A stretch of DNA of 64,000 nt from Pseudotabrizicola alkalilacus (GCF_003443995.1 NZ_QWEY01000010.1:62001-126000), one strand, 5' to 3'. Shown: positions 1 through 14,866, counted from the stretch's first letter. Program-made: numbers and translations. The notes: a model not told the origin generated them from the sequence alone.

Positions 1-725
1 CGACGCCCGATCTGACCTTTCCCTCGGTCGCCACGATGGTTCAGGCCGAGTTGGGGATGACCCGCGGCTTTGGCTTTGACGTGCAGGCGGTCTGCGCCGG
101 ATTCGTCTACGCCCTCACCACCGCGAATGGCATGATCCTGTCGGGTCAGGCAAAGCGGGTGCTGGTGATCGGCGCCGAAACCTTCAGCCGGCTGATGGAC
201 TGGAACGACCGCACCACCTGCGTTTTGTTCGGCGACGGCGCGGGCGCGCTGGTGCTGGAGGCGCAGCCCGGCACCGGCGACTCGTCGGACCGGGGAATCC
301 TTGCCAGCGACCTGCATTCGGATGGCCGCTACAAGGATCTGTTGTATGTCGATGGCGGCACCAGCACCGGCACCACCGGCCACCTGCGGATGGCAGGCAA
401 AGAAGTGTTCCGCCATGCCGTTGAAAAGCTTGCAGAAACGGCAAATGCTTGTTTGGAAAAAGCTGGTCTGACCAGTGGTGATGTTGACTGGATCGTGCCC
501 CATCAGGCCAATATCCGCATCATCGAAGGCACCGCCAAAAAGATGCAGCTGTCGATGGATCAGGTGGTGGTCACCGTGCAGGATCATGGCAACACCTCTG
601 CCGCGTCCATCCCGCTTGCCCTGTCGGTCGGCAAGGCGCGTGGCCAGATCAAACAAGGCGATCTGATCGTGACCGAGGCCATCGGCGGCGGTCTGGCTTG
701 GGGATCGGTGGTTCTTCGCTGGTGA
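1..725 (+). CDS. fabH: 3-oxoacyl-ACP synthase III (FabH), 3' part
   Basis: Condenses an acyl-CoA starter with malonyl-ACP to begin type II fatty acid synthesis in the cytoplasm. The window opens inside the gene: the frame is open from base 3 ([14 protein letters not shown]), so the first Met seen at base 36 is internal. The KASIII triad is visible: catalytic Cys in VQAVCAGF, His in [10 protein letters not shown] and Asn in DHGNTSAAS. The C-terminal [13 protein letters not shown] is typical of FabH. About 240 codons are present, so roughly the first 80 lie outside. ihfA and a MerR gene follow on the same strand, a common alphaproteobacterial order. Confidence 0.96.
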   Translation, partial: TPDLTFPSVATMVQAELGMTRGFGFDVQAVCAGFVYALTTANGMILSGQAKRVLVIGAETFSRLMDWNDRTTCVLFGDGAGALVLEAQPGTGDSSDRGILASDLHSDGRYKDLLYVDGGTSTGTTGHLRMAGKEVFRHAVEKLAETANACLEKAGLTSGDVDWIVPHQANIRIIEGTAKKMQLSMDQVVVTVQDHGNTSAASIPLALSVGKARGQIKQGDLIVTEAIGGGLAWGSVVLRW

Positions 726-818
726 GGGCGATTTAACTACGCCCTTCAAGTGTCTGATATTGACTCGCAAATCCGTACGTCGCATCCTCTGTATCAAAAG
801 CCCGGGGGGGATTTGCGA

Positions 819-1121
819 ATGAGCGAAAAAACACTGACCCGTATGGACCTGTCGGAAGCCGTTTTCCGCGAGGTGGGATTGAGCCGCAATGAATCAGCCC
901 AGCTGGTCGAAGCGGTTCTGCAGCATATGTCTGATGCCCTCGCCTCGGGCGAGCAGGTCAAGATCTCGTCCTTTGGCACCTTTTCGGTGCGCGACAAATC
1001 TGCGCGCGTGGGCCGGAACCCCAAAACCGGGGATGAGGTGCCGATCAGCCCGCGCCGGGTGCTGACCTTCCGCCCGTCGCATCTGATGCGCGACCGCGTG
1101 GCAGCCGGCAAAAAGAAGTAA
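819..1121 (+). CDS. ihfA: Integration host factor subunit alpha
   Basis: DNA-bending nucleoid protein, the alpha partner of the IHF heterodimer, acting in recombination, replication and promoter architecture. The 100-residue product has the HU/IHF fold. The C-terminal signature [16 protein letters not shown] carries the arm that enters the minor groove and its intercalating proline. An upstream in-frame Met at base 750 would add 23 residues without homology. I chose [11 protein letters not shown] at 819 because it matches the usual IhfA length and follows a G-rich ribosome-binding stretch (about 804-810). It lies 93 bases after fabH and 27 before the MerR gene, so the three may be co-transcribed. 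Confidence 0.95.
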   Translation: MSEKTLTRMDLSEAVFREVGLSRNESAQLVEAVLQHMSDALASGEQVKISSFGTFSVRDKSARVGRNPKTGDEVPISPRRVLTFRPSHLMRDRVAAGKKK

Positions 1122-1148
1122 CCGCATGACACAAGGAGAGCGCGGCGC

Positions 1149-2198
1149 ATGAATAAATCGCCCGACGCCTTCCGCACCATTTCGGAAGTCGCTGATCTTC
1201 TGGAAACCCCGGCCCATGTGCTGCGGTTCTGGGAAAGCCGGTTTCCGCAGATCCGCCCGGTGAAACGCGCGGGGGGGCGGCGCTATTATCGCCCGGCCGA
1301 CGTGGCCCTGCTGACCGGCATCAAGCGCCTGTTGCACGATGAGGGTCTGACGATTCGCGGCGTGCAGAAAATCCTGCGCGAACAAGGGGTCCGCTATGTC
1401 TCTGGCGTCTCCGATGACAGCGCCGACACGGACGAGGATGACGATCTGGCAACCGCGCTGGCCGCGGCCACCGGCGCGCCCGATCCGTCTGAAAGCCTGC
1501 CCCCGGCAGAGGCCGAGACCGCCCAGATCATCGCCCTGCAAGCCGCCCTGCGCGAGCCGGTGGCACCGCCCCCCGTGCCTGCGGCAGAAAGCGCGGAACC
1601 CGCGCCAGAGGTGGCTGAGGTCGAATCTGAGGCTGAGGCCGATGCACCTGCCGACTGGCAAGCGGACAGCGCCGCCGAGGATGCGGCAGACGTCAGCCTG
1701 CCACAGGACACGGCGCCTGTTGTTCCCGAACCGCCCCCGCCAGTGACGGTTGCGCCGGTTGTTGCTGCGCCGTCCCCTCCCACCCCCGCTGCGCCGGTGG
1801 TGACCGATCTCTTCTCCCGCGTCCCGCCACCACCTCCTCCGGCAGCCCCCGAGGCTCCGGTGGCTGAGGCCCCGATGGCGGTCTGGGCGGATGAGGCCGA
1901 CGTGTCGCACGATCCGGCAAAGGGCGAGTCGCCTGAACCGTCGCCCCCGGCGGTGCTGCGCATCACCCGGATCGGCGCGGCACCCGCGCCCGGCCCGGAA
2001 GAGCCTGCCCCGGTCCCGCCTGCCCTGCCCGTCATGGCCGAGCCGCCGGTGATCACCGGCCCGACCCTTGGGCAAAGGCTGCGGGCGGTGTCGGCGGCGG
2101 ATCTGGCGACGGCCGACCGGCAGCGCCTGTCGGACCTACGCGATCAGGCCATGGCCTTGCGCGCCCGCCTGTCCGGGCCTGCACGCGCTCAGGGCTGA
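1149..2198 (+). CDS. MerR-family transcriptional regulator with long Pro/Ala-rich tail
   Basis: DNA-binding regulator of unknown target. Residues about 8-80 form a MerR winged helix-turn-helix ([22 protein letters not shown], with [14 protein letters not shown] as the wing), and the helix [14 protein letters not shown] follows. The other 260 or so residues are low-complexity Ala/Pro/Glu/Val with runs of prolines and acidic residues, ending in a short helical segment ([20 protein letters not shown]). No metal-binding cysteines of classical MerR sensors are seen. The ATG follows AAGGAGAG at a good distance. This gene commonly sits after ihfA in Rhodobacteraceae, so it is probably a conserved housekeeping regulator. 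The tail is long for the family and its role is unknown. Confidence 0.85.
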   Translation: MNKSPDAFRTISEVADLLETPAHVLRFWESRFPQIRPVKRAGGRRYYRPADVALLTGIKRLLHDEGLTIRGVQKILREQGVRYVSGVSDDSADTDEDDDLATALAAATGAPDPSESLPPAEAETAQIIALQAALREPVAPPPVPAAESAEPAPEVAEVESEAEADAPADWQADSAAEDAADVSLPQDTAPVVPEPPPPVTVAPVVAAPSPPTPAAPVVTDLFSRVPPPPPPAAPEAPVAEAPMAVWADEADVSHDPAKGESPEPSPPAVLRITRIGAAPAPGPEEPAPVPPALPVMAEPPVITGPTLGQRLRAVSAADLATADRQRLSDLRDQAMALRARLSGPARAQG

Positions 2199-2309
2199 GC
2201 GCGCGGTTTTGCAGGGTCGTCATTTTTTGACGCCCGTCGTTTTGTAGAGGGAGTCCGGTGCTTTCCTGCTTGTGCCGCCCGCGAATATCAGTATGTATCC
2301 CGGCATGTT

Positions 2310-2387
2310 CGGGCCGTAGCGCAGCCTGGTTAGCGCGTCCGTCTGGGGGGCGGAAGGTCGAGAGTTCGAATCTCTCCGGCCCGACCA
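2310..2387 (+). tRNA. tRNA-Pro (anticodon GGG)
   Basis: A full cloverleaf can be drawn. The acceptor stem is CGGGCCG (2310-2316) with CGGCCCG (2377-2383). The D arm is GCGC-AGCCTGGTTA-GCGC. The anticodon stem TCCGT/GCGGA encloses the loop CTGGGGG with anticodon GGG at 2345-2347. The T arm contains GTTCGAATC. The 3' ACCA is encoded. It reads CCC proline codons (and CCU by wobble). A strong hairpin terminator follows directly. Confidence 0.97.
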
Positions 2388-2392
2388 TTTCC

Positions 2393-2431
2393 AAAACCGC
2401 CCGCTTGGCTTTGCGCCTTGCGGGCGGTTTT
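2393..2431 (+). terminator. Rho-independent terminator after tRNA-Pro
   Basis: AAAACCGCCCGC (2393-2404) and GCGGGCGGTTTT (2420-2431) are perfect inverted arms around a 15-base loop. The 3' arm ends in a T run. The hairpin sits 6 bases after the encoded CCA, so it most likely ends the tRNA transcript. Confidence 0.88.
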
Positions 2432-2457
2432 CATTTCAGGCCCTTGGGGGGTGCGTC

Positions 2458-3534
2458 ATGACAAAGACCGGGGTTCTTGCCGCGCAACAGCTGCGCCAGA
2501 TGATCGCCCAAGGGGCGATTGCGGCCACACCTGCCATTCTGCCCCAACAGGTCCAGCCCGCCAGCCTTGATCTGCGGCTGGGCACCATGGCCTACCGCGT
2601 GCGCGCCTCGTTCCTTGCCGGCAAGGGCCGCCCGGTCGCCGAGCGGCTGGCCGAATTCGAGATGCACCGGATGGACATGACCGATGGCACGGTACTGGAA
2701 AAAGGCTGCGTCTATGTGATTCCACTGATGGAGGGGCTGACCCTGCCCGGCGGATTGTCGGCGGTGGCCAATGCCAAATCCTCGACCGGGCGGCTGGATC
2801 TGCTGACCCGGCTGATCACCGATGGCGGCACCGAATTTGACCGGATTCCTGATGGGTACGATGGCCCGCTTTATGCCGAGGTCTGCCCCCGGTCGTTCTC
2901 GGTGCTGGTGCGGGCCGGTCAGCGGCTGAACCAGATCCGCTTTCGTGCGGGGCAAGCGGTCCTGTCCGATGCCGATCTGGCCGCGCTGCACAAGGTCGAG
3001 CCGCTGGTCGATGGCACCCCGGTGATCTCTGAGGGCCTTGGCTTTTCGGTCGATCTGCGCCCCGCCACCGGCGATCTGGTCGGCTACCGGGCCAAACCAC
3101 ATACCGGCGTGGTCGATCTGGACCGGATCGGCCATTACCCCGCCGCCGAGTTCTGGGAAGAAATCCACACCACCGAGGGCCGCATCATCCTCGACCCCGG
3201 CGCATTCTACATTCTGGTGAGCCGCGAGGCGGTTACCATCCCGCCCGATTACGCGGCTGAGATGGCCCCTTACCTTGCGATGGTCGGGGAATTCCGGGTG
3301 CATTACGCCGGATTTTTCGACCCTGGCTTCGGCCATGCCGCAGCGGGCGGGGCAGGCTCGCGCGGGGTGCTGGAGGTGCGCTGCCACGAAGCGCCTTTTG
3401 TGCTGGAACACGGGCAGGTGGTGGGCCGTCTGGTCTATGAGCGCATGGCCGAACGCCCCGATGCGCTTTATGGCGAAAAGATCGCCTCGAATTATCAGGG
3501 GCAGGGCCTGAAACTGGCCAAGCAGTTTCGCTGA
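2458..3534 (+). CDS. dcd: dCTP deaminase, long two-domain form
   Basis: Deaminates dCTP to dUTP (possibly also hydrolysing it), supplying dUMP for thymidylate synthesis. At 358 residues it is about twice the usual 190-residue Dcd. The N-terminal half carries the dCTP deaminase/dUTPase motifs QPASLDLRLG (about 33-42) and AKSSTGRLDLLTRL (about 106-119), followed by GPLYAEVCPRSFSVLV. The C-terminal half looks like a second, diverged trimer-fold domain (ILDPGAFYILVSREAVTIPPDYAAEM, GVLEVRCHEAPFVLEHGQVVGRL). This double form is known in alphaproteobacteria. The ATG at 2458 follows GGGGGGTGCGTC. The gene is transcribed toward the glycogen operon, and a long hairpin lies between them. Confidence 0.88.
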   Translation: MTKTGVLAAQQLRQMIAQGAIAATPAILPQQVQPASLDLRLGTMAYRVRASFLAGKGRPVAERLAEFEMHRMDMTDGTVLEKGCVYVIPLMEGLTLPGGLSAVANAKSSTGRLDLLTRLITDGGTEFDRIPDGYDGPLYAEVCPRSFSVLVRAGQRLNQIRFRAGQAVLSDADLAALHKVEPLVDGTPVISEGLGFSVDLRPATGDLVGYRAKPHTGVVDLDRIGHYPAAEFWEEIHTTEGRIILDPGAFYILVSREAVTIPPDYAAEMAPYLAMVGEFRVHYAGFFDPGFGHAAAGGAGSRGVLEVRCHEAPFVLEHGQVVGRLVYERMAERPDALYGEKIASNYQGQGLKLAKQFR

Positions 3535-3564
3535 CCCCGACGTTCTGGCGCGGCGACAGGCTGC

Positions 3565-3657
3565 GGACGCCTCCGGCGGGAGTATTTTGCAAGCAGCAAT
3601 GACACCGAAGGCACCCTTTGCTTTGCTGCTTCTGAAATACTCCCGCCGGAGGCGTCC
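3565..3657. repeat. Long intergenic inverted repeat between convergent genes
   Basis: The arm starting GGACGCCTCCGGCGGGAG (3565-3587) is the exact complement of 3635-3657. Inner arms AAGCAGCAA (3591-3599) and TTGCTGCTT (3623-3631) extend the pairing. It lies between dcd (+) and pgm (-), so it can act as a terminator for both. The CTCCGGCGGG-AGTATTT core recurs in variant form elsewhere in the window (50853, 8859, 63831), so this is one member of a dispersed hairpin family. Confidence 0.8.
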
Positions 3658-3667
3658 GTCCTTTGGC

Positions 3668-7412
<3,745 letters not shown>

Positions 7413-7416
<4 letters not shown>

Positions 7417-8837
7417 GCGCGCAGGCTTTCGTACAGCGCGGCATATGCCGCCGCCGAAGTTTCCCAGCCCACCGGATGTGCCATCGCGTTCTTTTGCAGC
7501 CGCGCCCACAGCTTTGGCTGGCCGTACACCTCCACCAGCTTGGTCAGGGCCTGACCAAAGGCCAGCGCATCGGTCGGGTGAAACACCACCCCCGTCGCCA
7601 CACCGGCCGCCAGAGTCGCCGGTGAGACGCCGATCACCGTATCCGCCAGCCCGCCAGTCGCCGCCACCACCGGCAGCGTACCAAAGCGCAAGCCATACAT
7701 CTGAGTCAGACCGCACGGCTCGAACCGCGACGGCACCAGCACGGCATCGGCCCCGGCAAACAGCCGGTGGCTCAGGGCCTCGTCATAACCGATCCGCACC
7801 GCCACCCGGCCCGGATGCGCCTGCGCCAGAGCGCGCATCGCCGCCTCCAGCCCCGGATCGCCGGAGCCGAGCACGATCAGACCACCACCCGCCGCGACAA
7901 AATTGGGCACCACCTGCGGCAGCAGATCAATGCCCTTCTGGTCGGTCAACCGGCTGACCACGATGGCCAGCGGCCCCGGCACCTCGACCCCGAATTCCGC
8001 GCACAGCGCCGCGCGCGCCTGCGCCTTGCCCGCCGGCGCCTTGGCACTGTAGGGCAGCGGCCCAGCCTCGGGCGACCACAGCTCGGTGTCCACCCCGTTC
8101 AGAATGCCCGACACACGAGCGCTGCGCGCCGCGACCACGCCCTGCAGCCCCATCCCGAACTCGGGCCGCATCAACTCGGCCGCATAGGTGGGCGAGACAG
8201 TGGTGATCCAGTCCGCCGTCACCAGCCCGGCCTTGAGGCTCGACAACCCGCCGTAATACTCCAGCCCGTCAGGATAAAACTGCTCGCCCGGCAGCCGCAA
8301 ATCGTTGATCAGGTTGACGGGTGCCCACCCCTGAAAGGCGATGTTGTGAATGGTGATCACTGATTTCACCGCCCCCGCGCCATGATAGGCGAGATAGGCC
8401 GGCGCAAACCCGGCCTGCCAGTCATGCGCGTGCAGCACATCGGGCCGCCAGCCCGCAATCCCCTCACGCGCGACCCGTGCGGCCACCCAGGACAACGCGG
8501 CAAAGCGCTGCGGGTTGTCCCACCAGTCCCCCCCCGGACCGCTATAGGGGCCGCCCTCACGGTCATAGAGATGCGGCGCATCGAGGAGCAGCAGGTCAAT
8601 CCCCTCGGCCTGCCCCGCATAAACCGTGCCATGGCCGCCAAACAGCCCCGGCTCTTCCCAGACCGGGGTCATCTGCGCCAGCACCGGGCGCAAGGCGCGG
8701 TAGGCCGGGATCAGCACCCGCATGTCCCATTCGACGGCGGCCAGTGCGGCGGGCAAAGCGCCGACCACATCGGCCAGACCCCCGGTTTTGACAAAGGGCA
8801 CACATTCCGACGCGACAGACAGAACCCGACCCTTCAT
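7413..8837 (-). CDS. glgA: Glycogen synthase (ADP-glucose)
   Basis: GT5 glycosyltransferase that extends alpha-1,4-glucan from ADP-glucose. The 474-residue product begins MKGRVLSVASECVPFVKTGGLADVVGALP, where KTGGLADV is the ADP-glucose-binding KxGG motif. The C-terminal half has PSRFEPCGLTQMYGLRFGTLPVVAATGGLADTV. An in-frame ATG five codons upstream exists, but only the inner ATG has a ribosome site (GAAGGGGCGAAG), so that one was chosen. Upstream, between this gene and glgC, is a strong hairpin that may reduce read-through. Confidence 0.95.
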
Positions 8838-8879
8838 TCTTCGCCCCTTCATCTTGGCTCAAATACTCTCGGGAGGGGT

Positions 8880-8906
8880 CCGGGGAGGGCAGACAGCCCT
8901 CCCCGG
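8880..8906 (-). terminator. GC-rich hairpin between glgC and glgA
   Basis: CCGGGGAGGGC and GCCCTCCCCGG pair perfectly (11 bp) around AGACA. On the transcribed strand the hairpin is followed by CCCTCCCGAGAGTATTTGAG and no long U tract. It lies inside the glg operon, so it is an attenuator, processing site or RNA-stability hairpin rather than a simple terminator. The adjacent CTCAAATACTC (8859-8869) is shared with the hairpin upstream of uppS. Confidence 0.6.
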
Positions 8907-8926
8907 GGTCAGCCACCCACGCCACA

Positions 8927-10198
8927 TCAACCCAGCTTTCGTGCCCGCATATCCAGCATATCCTGCGTGATCAACACGATACCCGCCTCGGTCCGGCGGA
9001 ACCACTTTGCATCCTCTTCCGGGTCTTGCCCGACAACAAGCCCCTCTGGGATGATCACCCCGCGGTCAATCACGCAATTGCGCAGCTCCACCTTGCGGTT
9101 GACACAGACCTGCGGCAGCGCCACGACGTGATCCAGCGTGCTCCAGGAATGGGTACGGCAGCCTGTGAACAGCAGCGAGTTGCGCACCTCTGACCCCGAG
9201 ACGATGCAATCGCCTGACACCAGCGACGAAATCGCCGTACCGCGCCGGCCTTCGGTGTCATGGATGAACTTGGCCGGCGGCGAGATCTCGGCATAGGTCC
9301 AGATCGGCCAGCTGTTGTCATACAGATCCAGCTTGGGCACAAAATCGGTCAGATCAATATTGGCCTGCCAGAACGCATCAATCGTGCCGACATCGCGCCA
9401 ATAGGGCTCATCCTCCAGCCCCGCCGTCACGCAGCTGTCGGCAAATTTATGCGCCACCGCTTTGCCGTTCTTCACGATCTGCGGAATGATGTCATTGCCG
9501 AAATCATGGCTGGAATTGCTGTCTTCGGCATCGCGGATCAACAGATCACGCAACAGATCCCAGTTGAAGACATAGATCCCCATCGACGCCAGCGCATTGT
9601 CAGGATCGCCCGGAATCGATGGCGGGTCTTTGGGCTTTTCCAGAAACTCGGTAATGTTCATCTGGTCATCGACATGCATCACGCCGAACGCCGTCGCCTC
9701 CATCCGGGGCACGGTCAGACAGCCGATGGTCACATCCGCGCCAGAGGAGACGTGCTGCTGCAGCATCACTTCATAGTCCATCTTGTAGATATGGTCCCCG
9801 GCCAGAATGATCACATACCTGACCTTGTAATCATCCACGATATCAATGTTTTGCGTGACCGCATCGGCGGTTCCCAGATACCATTTCGTCTCATCCACGC
9901 GCTGACTGGCAGGCAGGATATCCAGATATTCATTCCGCTCGGCTCGAAAAAATCCCCAGCCACGCTGCATGTGCCGGATCAGGCTGTGCGCCTTGTATTG
10001 CGTGGCAATCGCCATCTTGCGGATGCCCGAGTTCAGAGCGTTGGACAGGGCAAAGTCGATGATCCGGGTCTTGCCGCCGAAATAGACCGCCGGTTTGGCG
10101 CGGCGGTCGGTCAGTTCCTTCAGGCGGCTTCCCCGTCCGCCAGCCAATACAAAAGCCATGGCCTGTGACGAGAGCCGTGTGTTTGGTTTTGCCTTCAT
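8927..10198 (-). CDS. glgC: Glucose-1-phosphate adenylyltransferase
   Basis: Makes ADP-glucose from ATP and glucose 1-phosphate, the regulated first step of bacterial glycogen synthesis. The 423-residue product has the nucleotidyltransferase signature [20 protein letters not shown], the segment [20 protein letters not shown] and the catalytic-site motif [10 protein letters not shown] left-handed beta-helix follows at the C-terminus. The start [11 protein letters not shown] is preceded by GAGGGAGGGATC, a strong ribosome site, so the 34-residue upstream extension was rejected. It starts 20 bases after the glgB stop. Confidence 0.95.
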   Translation of the reverse strand: MKAKPNTRLSSQAMAFVLAGGRGSRLKELTDRRAKPAVYFGGKTRIIDFALSNALNSGIRKMAIATQYKAHSLIRHMQRGWGFFRAERNEYLDILPASQRVDETKWYLGTADAVTQNIDIVDDYKVRYVIILAGDHIYKMDYEVMLQQHVSSGADVTIGCLTVPRMEATAFGVMHVDDQMNITEFLEKPKDPPSIPGDPDNALASMGIYVFNWDLLRDLLIRDAEDSNSSHDFGNDIIPQIVKNGKAVAHKFADSCVTAGLEDEPYWRDVGTIDAFWQANIDLTDFVPKLDLYDNSWPIWTYAEISPPAKFIHDTEGRRGTAISSLVSGDCIVSGSEVRNSLLFTGCRTHSWSTLDHVVALPQVCVNRKVELRNCVIDRGVIIPEGLVVGQDPEEDAKWFRRTEAGIVLITQDMLDMRARKLG

Positions 10199-10218
10199 GA
10201 TCCCTCCCTCGTCCTGCG

Positions 10219-12399
10219 CTACGCAAGACCCCCCTGTTTCAGATAGACTGCCGACAGCGGCGGCAATGTGACAACCGCCGACCACGGCCTGCCGTGGCAC
10301 GGCACCTCCTCTGCCGTGACACCACCCAGATTGCCGCGATTGCCCCCGCCATAAACAACCGCATCAGTGTTCAGAAGTTCCGCCCAATCGCCCCCCGCTG
10401 GCAGACCGACTCGGTAGCGCCGGTCCACCGGGGTCATGTTGACCAGTGCCACCACCATCGGATCACTGGCTTTGCCTTTGCGGACCCAGGCATAAACGCT
10501 GGCCTCGGCATCATTGCTTTCGATCCACTCAAACCCCTCGGGGCGGGTGTCGTTGACATGCAGCGCAGGCGTGTCGCGGTAGACCCGATTCAGGTCACGC
10601 ACCAGCGCCTGAATGCCGGAATGCGCTGGGATTTCAAGCTGATGCCAGTCGAGGCTCTGATTATGGTTCCACTCCGCCCCTTGGGCAAACTCCTGTCCCA
10701 TGAACAGCAGCTTCTTGCCGGGATGCGCCCACATGAACCCGTAATAGGCGCGCAGATTGGCGAACTTCTCCTCACCATCCCCCGGCATCTTGCCCAGCAT
10801 CGAGCCTTTGCCATGCACCACCTCATCATGGCTGATCGGCAGGATGTAGTTTTCCGACCACGCGTAATGCAGGCCAAAGGTCATCTGATGGTGGTGAAAC
10901 TTGCGGTGAACAGGGTCTTTTTCCATGTAGGACAGGGTGTCGTTCATCCAGCCCATGTTCCATTTGAACCCAAACCCAAGTCCGCCATGATTGACCGGGC
11001 GGCTGACCCCCGGAAAGGCGGTCGACTCCTCGGCCACCGTCATCACGCCGGGGCTCTCGCCATAGGCCACGATGTTCATGCGTTTGAGCATCGCAATGGC
11101 CTCGTAATTCTCGCGCCCGCCATCGCGGTTGGGCACCCATTCGCCCGCCTTGCGGCTGTAATCGCGGTAGAGCATCGACGCGACCGCATCGACGCGCAAC
11201 CCGTCGATATGGAATTCCTCCAGCCAATACAGCGCGTTAGAGACCAGAAAGTTCTGCACCTCATTGCGCCCGTAATTGTAGATCAGCGTGTTCCAGTCGT
11301 TGTGAAACCCCTCACGCGGGTCGGCGTGTTCATACAGCGGTGTGCCGTCAAACTGGCCCAGCCCATGCGCATCGGTCGGGAAATGCCCCGGCACCCAGTC
11401 GAGCAAGACGCCAAGCCCCTTGCGGTGCGCCGCGTCGATAAAGGCGCGGAACTCCGGCGGGGTGCCGTGGCGGATGGTGGGGGCAAACAGGCCCACCGGC
11501 TGATAGCCCCAGGAGCCGTCAAACGGGTATTCGCTCACGGGGAGCAATTCGATATGGGTGAAGCCCATATCGACTGCATAATCAACAAGTTGCTCGGCGA
11601 GTTCAATGTAGCTGAGCATGCGGTCCCCCGGCGCGCGCCGCCAGGAGCCCAGATGCACCTCATAAACCGAGATCGGCGCGTCGACATTTTGCTTGGCGTG
11701 CCGCGTTTCCATCCAGTGCGCATCATGGAAGTCGCCGGAGATTGTCCTGACAACAGAGGCATTTGCAGGCGGATGTTCAGAGCCGAAGCCAACCGGATCA
11801 GCCTTGAGCGGCAGCATCTGGCCGCCCGGACCGCGCAGCTCGTATTTATATGTCGCACCCTCGCCCAGACCGGGCACAAAGGTTTCCCATACGCCGGTCG
11901 CACCGCGACGGCGCATCGGGTGGCGGCGGCCGTCCCAGATGTTGAAATCGCCCACCACCGAGACGCGTTCGGCATTCGGGGCCCAGACCGCGAAATGCGT
12001 GCCCTCAACCCCCTCATGCGTGATCACATGCGCGCCCAGCACCTGCCACAACCGCTTGTGCGTGCCTTCGCCCAGCAGGTATTCATCCAGCTCGCCCAGC
12101 ACCGGGCCAAAGCGGAACGGATCGTCAAATTCCCAGGTGGTGTCATGCCCCGTCGCGCGCAGTCGATACGCGGCTTTGCGCGGCAGGGTTGCGATGAAAA
12201 TCCCCTGCCCCCAATGACTTGCCTCAACTTCCTGACCTGATTTCCCGGTCAGCAGCCACAGCCGTTCCGCCCCCGGCACAAAGGCGGTCACCACCCATTT
12301 GCCGCCGCGCTTATGCGGGCCCAGCACCGAAAACGGGTCACCGTGACGCCCCTCGGCAATGGCCCAGGCCACGTCTTCGTCGATCGTGATATCGGCCAT
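10219..12399 (-). CDS. glgB: 1,4-alpha-glucan branching enzyme
   Basis: Creates alpha-1,6 branches in glycogen. The 726-residue product has two N-terminal CBM48-type modules ([37 protein letters not shown]) and a GH13 barrel with [18 protein letters not shown] (nucleophile Asp), [12 protein letters not shown] (acid Glu) and [12 protein letters not shown]. The start [12 protein letters not shown] was chosen because GGAGGAGCC lies immediately before it, inside a possible TTG-started extension of five codons. It lies between glgP and glgC in the operon. Confidence 0.95.
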   Translation of the reverse strand: MADITIDEDVAWAIAEGRHGDPFSVLGPHKRGGKWVVTAFVPGAERLWLLTGKSGQEVEASHWGQGIFIATLPRKAAYRLRATGHDTTWEFDDPFRFGPVLGELDEYLLGEGTHKRLWQVLGAHVITHEGVEGTHFAVWAPNAERVSVVGDFNIWDGRRHPMRRRGATGVWETFVPGLGEGATYKYELRGPGGQMLPLKADPVGFGSEHPPANASVVRTISGDFHDAHWMETRHAKQNVDAPISVYEVHLGSWRRAPGDRMLSYIELAEQLVDYAVDMGFTHIELLPVSEYPFDGSWGYQPVGLFAPTIRHGTPPEFRAFIDAAHRKGLGVLLDWVPGHFPTDAHGLGQFDGTPLYEHADPREGFHNDWNTLIYNYGRNEVQNFLVSNALYWLEEFHIDGLRVDAVASMLYRDYSRKAGEWVPNRDGGRENYEAIAMLKRMNIVAYGESPGVMTVAEESTAFPGVSRPVNHGGLGFGFKWNMGWMNDTLSYMEKDPVHRKFHHHQMTFGLHYAWSENYILPISHDEVVHGKGSMLGKMPGDGEEKFANLRAYYGFMWAHPGKKLLFMGQEFAQGAEWNHNQSLDWHQLEIPAHSGIQALVRDLNRVYRDTPALHVNDTRPEGFEWIESNDAEASVYAWVRKGKASDPMVVALVNMTPVDRRYRVGLPAGGDWAELLNTDAVVYGGGNRGNLGGVTAEEVPCHGRPWSAVVTLPPLSAVYLKQGGLA

Positions 12400-12442
12400 G
12401 CTGGCTCCTCCCAAAGTCAGCGCGCCCGGTCCGGCCCCGGCG

Positions 12443-14866
12443 CTACAGCGCCGAGGTCACGTTCCAGACGTCTTTCATATAACTGCGGATGGTGCGGTCC
12501 GAGGAAAAGAAACCCGACCGTGCCGTGTTCAGTGCCGCCATTTTCACCCAGTTGTCGCGATCCGCATAAGCGGTATCGACCCGCGACTGCGCCTCATCAT
12601 AGGCGTCGAAGTCACTGGCCACGAGGAAATAATCGTGATGCCAGACCCGGTGGACCAGATCATGGTAGCGGCCCTTGTCATCGGGGCTGAACCGGCCTTC
12701 GGCGATCATCTGCAGCACATCCTGTAGCGTCTGGCTGGCCTCAATCGCCTTGCGGGCGTGGTCGGGGTCTTTCCGCCGCACCATCGCCTCGGCGGTGGTC
12801 ATGCCGAACAGGAAGAAGTTGTCGTCGCCAACCTCTTGCAAAATCTCGACATTCGCGCCATCGAGCGTGCCGATGGTGGGTGCGCCGTTGATCATGAACT
12901 TCATGTTGCCGGTGCCCGACGCCTCTTTGCCGGCGGTCGAGATCTGTTCCGACAGATCCGCAGCCGGGATCAGCCGTTCGGCCATTGAGACGTTGTAATT
13001 GGCCGGATAGACGATTTTCAACAGATCGCCGCTGATGGGATCGTTGTTGATAACCTCGGCCACATCATTGATAAGACGGATGATTTCCTTTGCCACCGCA
13101 TAGCCCGGTGCCGCCTTGCCGCCAAAGATCTTGACCCGCGGCACCCAGTTGGCATTCGGGTTCTGCTTGATCGCTTCCCAATGGCCGATGGTCTGCAGGA
13201 TGTTCAGGAGTTGCCGTTTGTACTCGTGGATCCGCTTGATCTGCACGTCAAACAGCGCATCCGGGTTCACCACGATGCCCTCATGGCTGGCCAGCCAGTC
13301 CGACAGCGCCACCTTGTTCGCGCGCTTTGCCGCATCAAATTCGGTTCGGAACGCTTTGGTTTCAATCGGTTTTTCCAGACCCTTCAACAGATCCAGATCC
13401 GCCTCCCAGCCTGATCCGATGGTCTCGGTGATCAGGCCCGACAGCGGCTTGTTGCACATCTTCAGCCAGCGGCGCGGCGTCACGCCGTTGGTCTGGTTCA
13501 CGATCCGGTCGGGGTGCAGCGCGTGCAACTCCGGGAACAGGTTTTTCTTGATCAGGTCGGAATGCAGCGCCGAGACGCCGTTGACCTTATGCGCCATGAT
13601 GAAGGCCAGCTCGCCCATCCGCACCTCGTGGTGCTTGACGATGCCGACGTAATGCGGGCGCGCGTGGTTGTCTTCCTTGTGCCAATGGTCGATCTGCTCG
13701 ACGATCTGCATGTGGCGCGGCAGAACATTGCCAAAGGTATAGGTGGCCCAGCGTTCCAGCGCTTCGGGCAGCAGGGTGTGGTTGGTATAGCCAAGACAGG
13801 CCCGCGCCACCGGCAGCGCCTGATCGAACGGCATGTCGTGGTCATCGACCAGCAGCCGGATCAGCTCTGGCCCGGCAATCGCCGGGTGGGTGTCGTTCAT
13901 CTGGATCGCAACATGATCGGGCAGTTTGCGCAGATCGGAATGCGAGGTGAGGAAACGGCGCAGAATGTCCTGCAACGCGGCAGAGGTCAGGAAAAACTCC
14001 TGCTTCAGGCGCAGTTCCTTGCCCTGATAGGTGGTGTCATCGGGATAGAGCACGCGCGACAGGGTGCGCGCCAGTGTCTCCGGCTCGGCAGCGGCGGCGT
14101 AATCGCCCCGGTTGAACCGGTCGAGGTCGAACATCGTGGTGGGCAGCGCCCCCCACAGCCGCAGCGTGTTGGCCCATTTGCCCTGCCAGCCGACCACCGG
14201 CGTGTCATGCGCCGAGGCGACGACCGTTTCGCCCGGCACCCAGACATCGCGGCCGCCCTGCTGTTCGATATGGCCCTTGAACGGGATCACATAGGCCGCC
14301 TCGGGCCGCGCGAACTCCCACGGATGGTCCTGCTTGAGCCAGTCCTCGGGGGTTTCGACCTGCCGCCCGCCTTCAAACCGCTGGCGGAACAGACCATGTT
14401 CGTAGCGGATGCCGTAGCCATAGGCCGGGCAGCCCAGCGTGGCCATCGACTCCATGAAACAGGCCGCCAGCCGCCCCAACCCGCCGTTGCCGAGGGCGGC
14501 ATCCGGCTCATCCTCGATGATGGCGCGGAAATCCTGGCCAAAGCTGGCCATCACCTCTTCGGCCTGATCGCGCAGGCCAAGGTTGACAGTCGCATCCTCC
14601 AGCAGACGTCCGATCAGGAATTCCATCGACAGGTAGTAGACCCGCTTGTGATCGGTGCCCCAGGTCTTGCGGGTCGAAGCAAACCACGGCTCCATGATCT
14701 GATCGCGGATCGCAAAAGACAGCGCCATGCGCCAGTCATAGGTGCTGGCGTGATCGGCGTCCTTGCCCAGCGTAAAGGCCAGATGCCGCAGAACATTCGC
14801 TTTCAACGTGGTCGGATTGGGGCTGAGATCGTTCACATCGGGTTCCACGGTTTGGGGTTGCGGCAC
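12443..14866 (-). CDS. glgP: Glycogen/alpha-glucan phosphorylase
   Basis: GT35 enzyme that releases glucose 1-phosphate from glycogen using pyridoxal phosphate. The 807-residue product is near the usual 800-830. The PLP segment [27 protein letters not shown], with the Schiff-base Lys, is intact, as are [22 protein letters not shown] and the substrate-site region [15 protein letters not shown]. The chosen start is GTG with GAGGCGG just upstream; further in-frame GTGs at codons 7 and 11 are possible. It is the first gene of the glycogen operon, and a LacI-type palindrome lies about 160 bases upstream. Confidence 0.93.
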   Translation of the reverse strand: MPQPQTVEPDVNDLSPNPTTLKANVLRHLAFTLGKDADHASTYDWRMALSFAIRDQIMEPWFASTRKTWGTDHKRVYYLSMEFLIGRLLEDATVNLGLRDQAEEVMASFGQDFRAIIEDEPDAALGNGGLGRLAACFMESMATLGCPAYGYGIRYEHGLFRQRFEGGRQVETPEDWLKQDHPWEFARPEAAYVIPFKGHIEQQGGRDVWVPGETVVASAHDTPVVGWQGKWANTLRLWGALPTTMFDLDRFNRGDYAAAAEPETLARTLSRVLYPDDTTYQGKELRLKQEFFLTSAALQDILRRFLTSHSDLRKLPDHVAIQMNDTHPAIAGPELIRLLVDDHDMPFDQALPVARACLGYTNHTLLPEALERWATYTFGNVLPRHMQIVEQIDHWHKEDNHARPHYVGIVKHHEVRMGELAFIMAHKVNGVSALHSDLIKKNLFPELHALHPDRIVNQTNGVTPRRWLKMCNKPLSGLITETIGSGWEADLDLLKGLEKPIETKAFRTEFDAAKRANKVALSDWLASHEGIVVNPDALFDVQIKRIHEYKRQLLNILQTIGHWEAIKQNPNANWVPRVKIFGGKAAPGYAVAKEIIRLINDVAEVINNDPISGDLLKIVYPANYNVSMAERLIPAADLSEQISTAGKEASGTGNMKFMINGAPTIGTLDGANVEILQEVGDDNFFLFGMTTAEAMVRRKDPDHARKAIEASQTLQDVLQMIAEGRFSPDDKGRYHDLVHRVWHHDYFLVASDFDAYDEAQSRVDTAYADRDNWVKMAALNTARSGFFSSDRTIRSYMKDVWNVTSAL

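Noticed and set aside
894-2075. Long open frame on the minus strand opposite the MerR gene
   Set aside because: Arg/Gly-rich, no homology-like motifs; typical antisense frame in GC-rich DNA opposite a real gene.
2218-2232. CGTCATTTTTTGACG hairpin before tRNA-Pro as a terminator
   Set aside because: Short 5-bp stem with the T run in the loop; not a convincing terminator of the MerR transcript.
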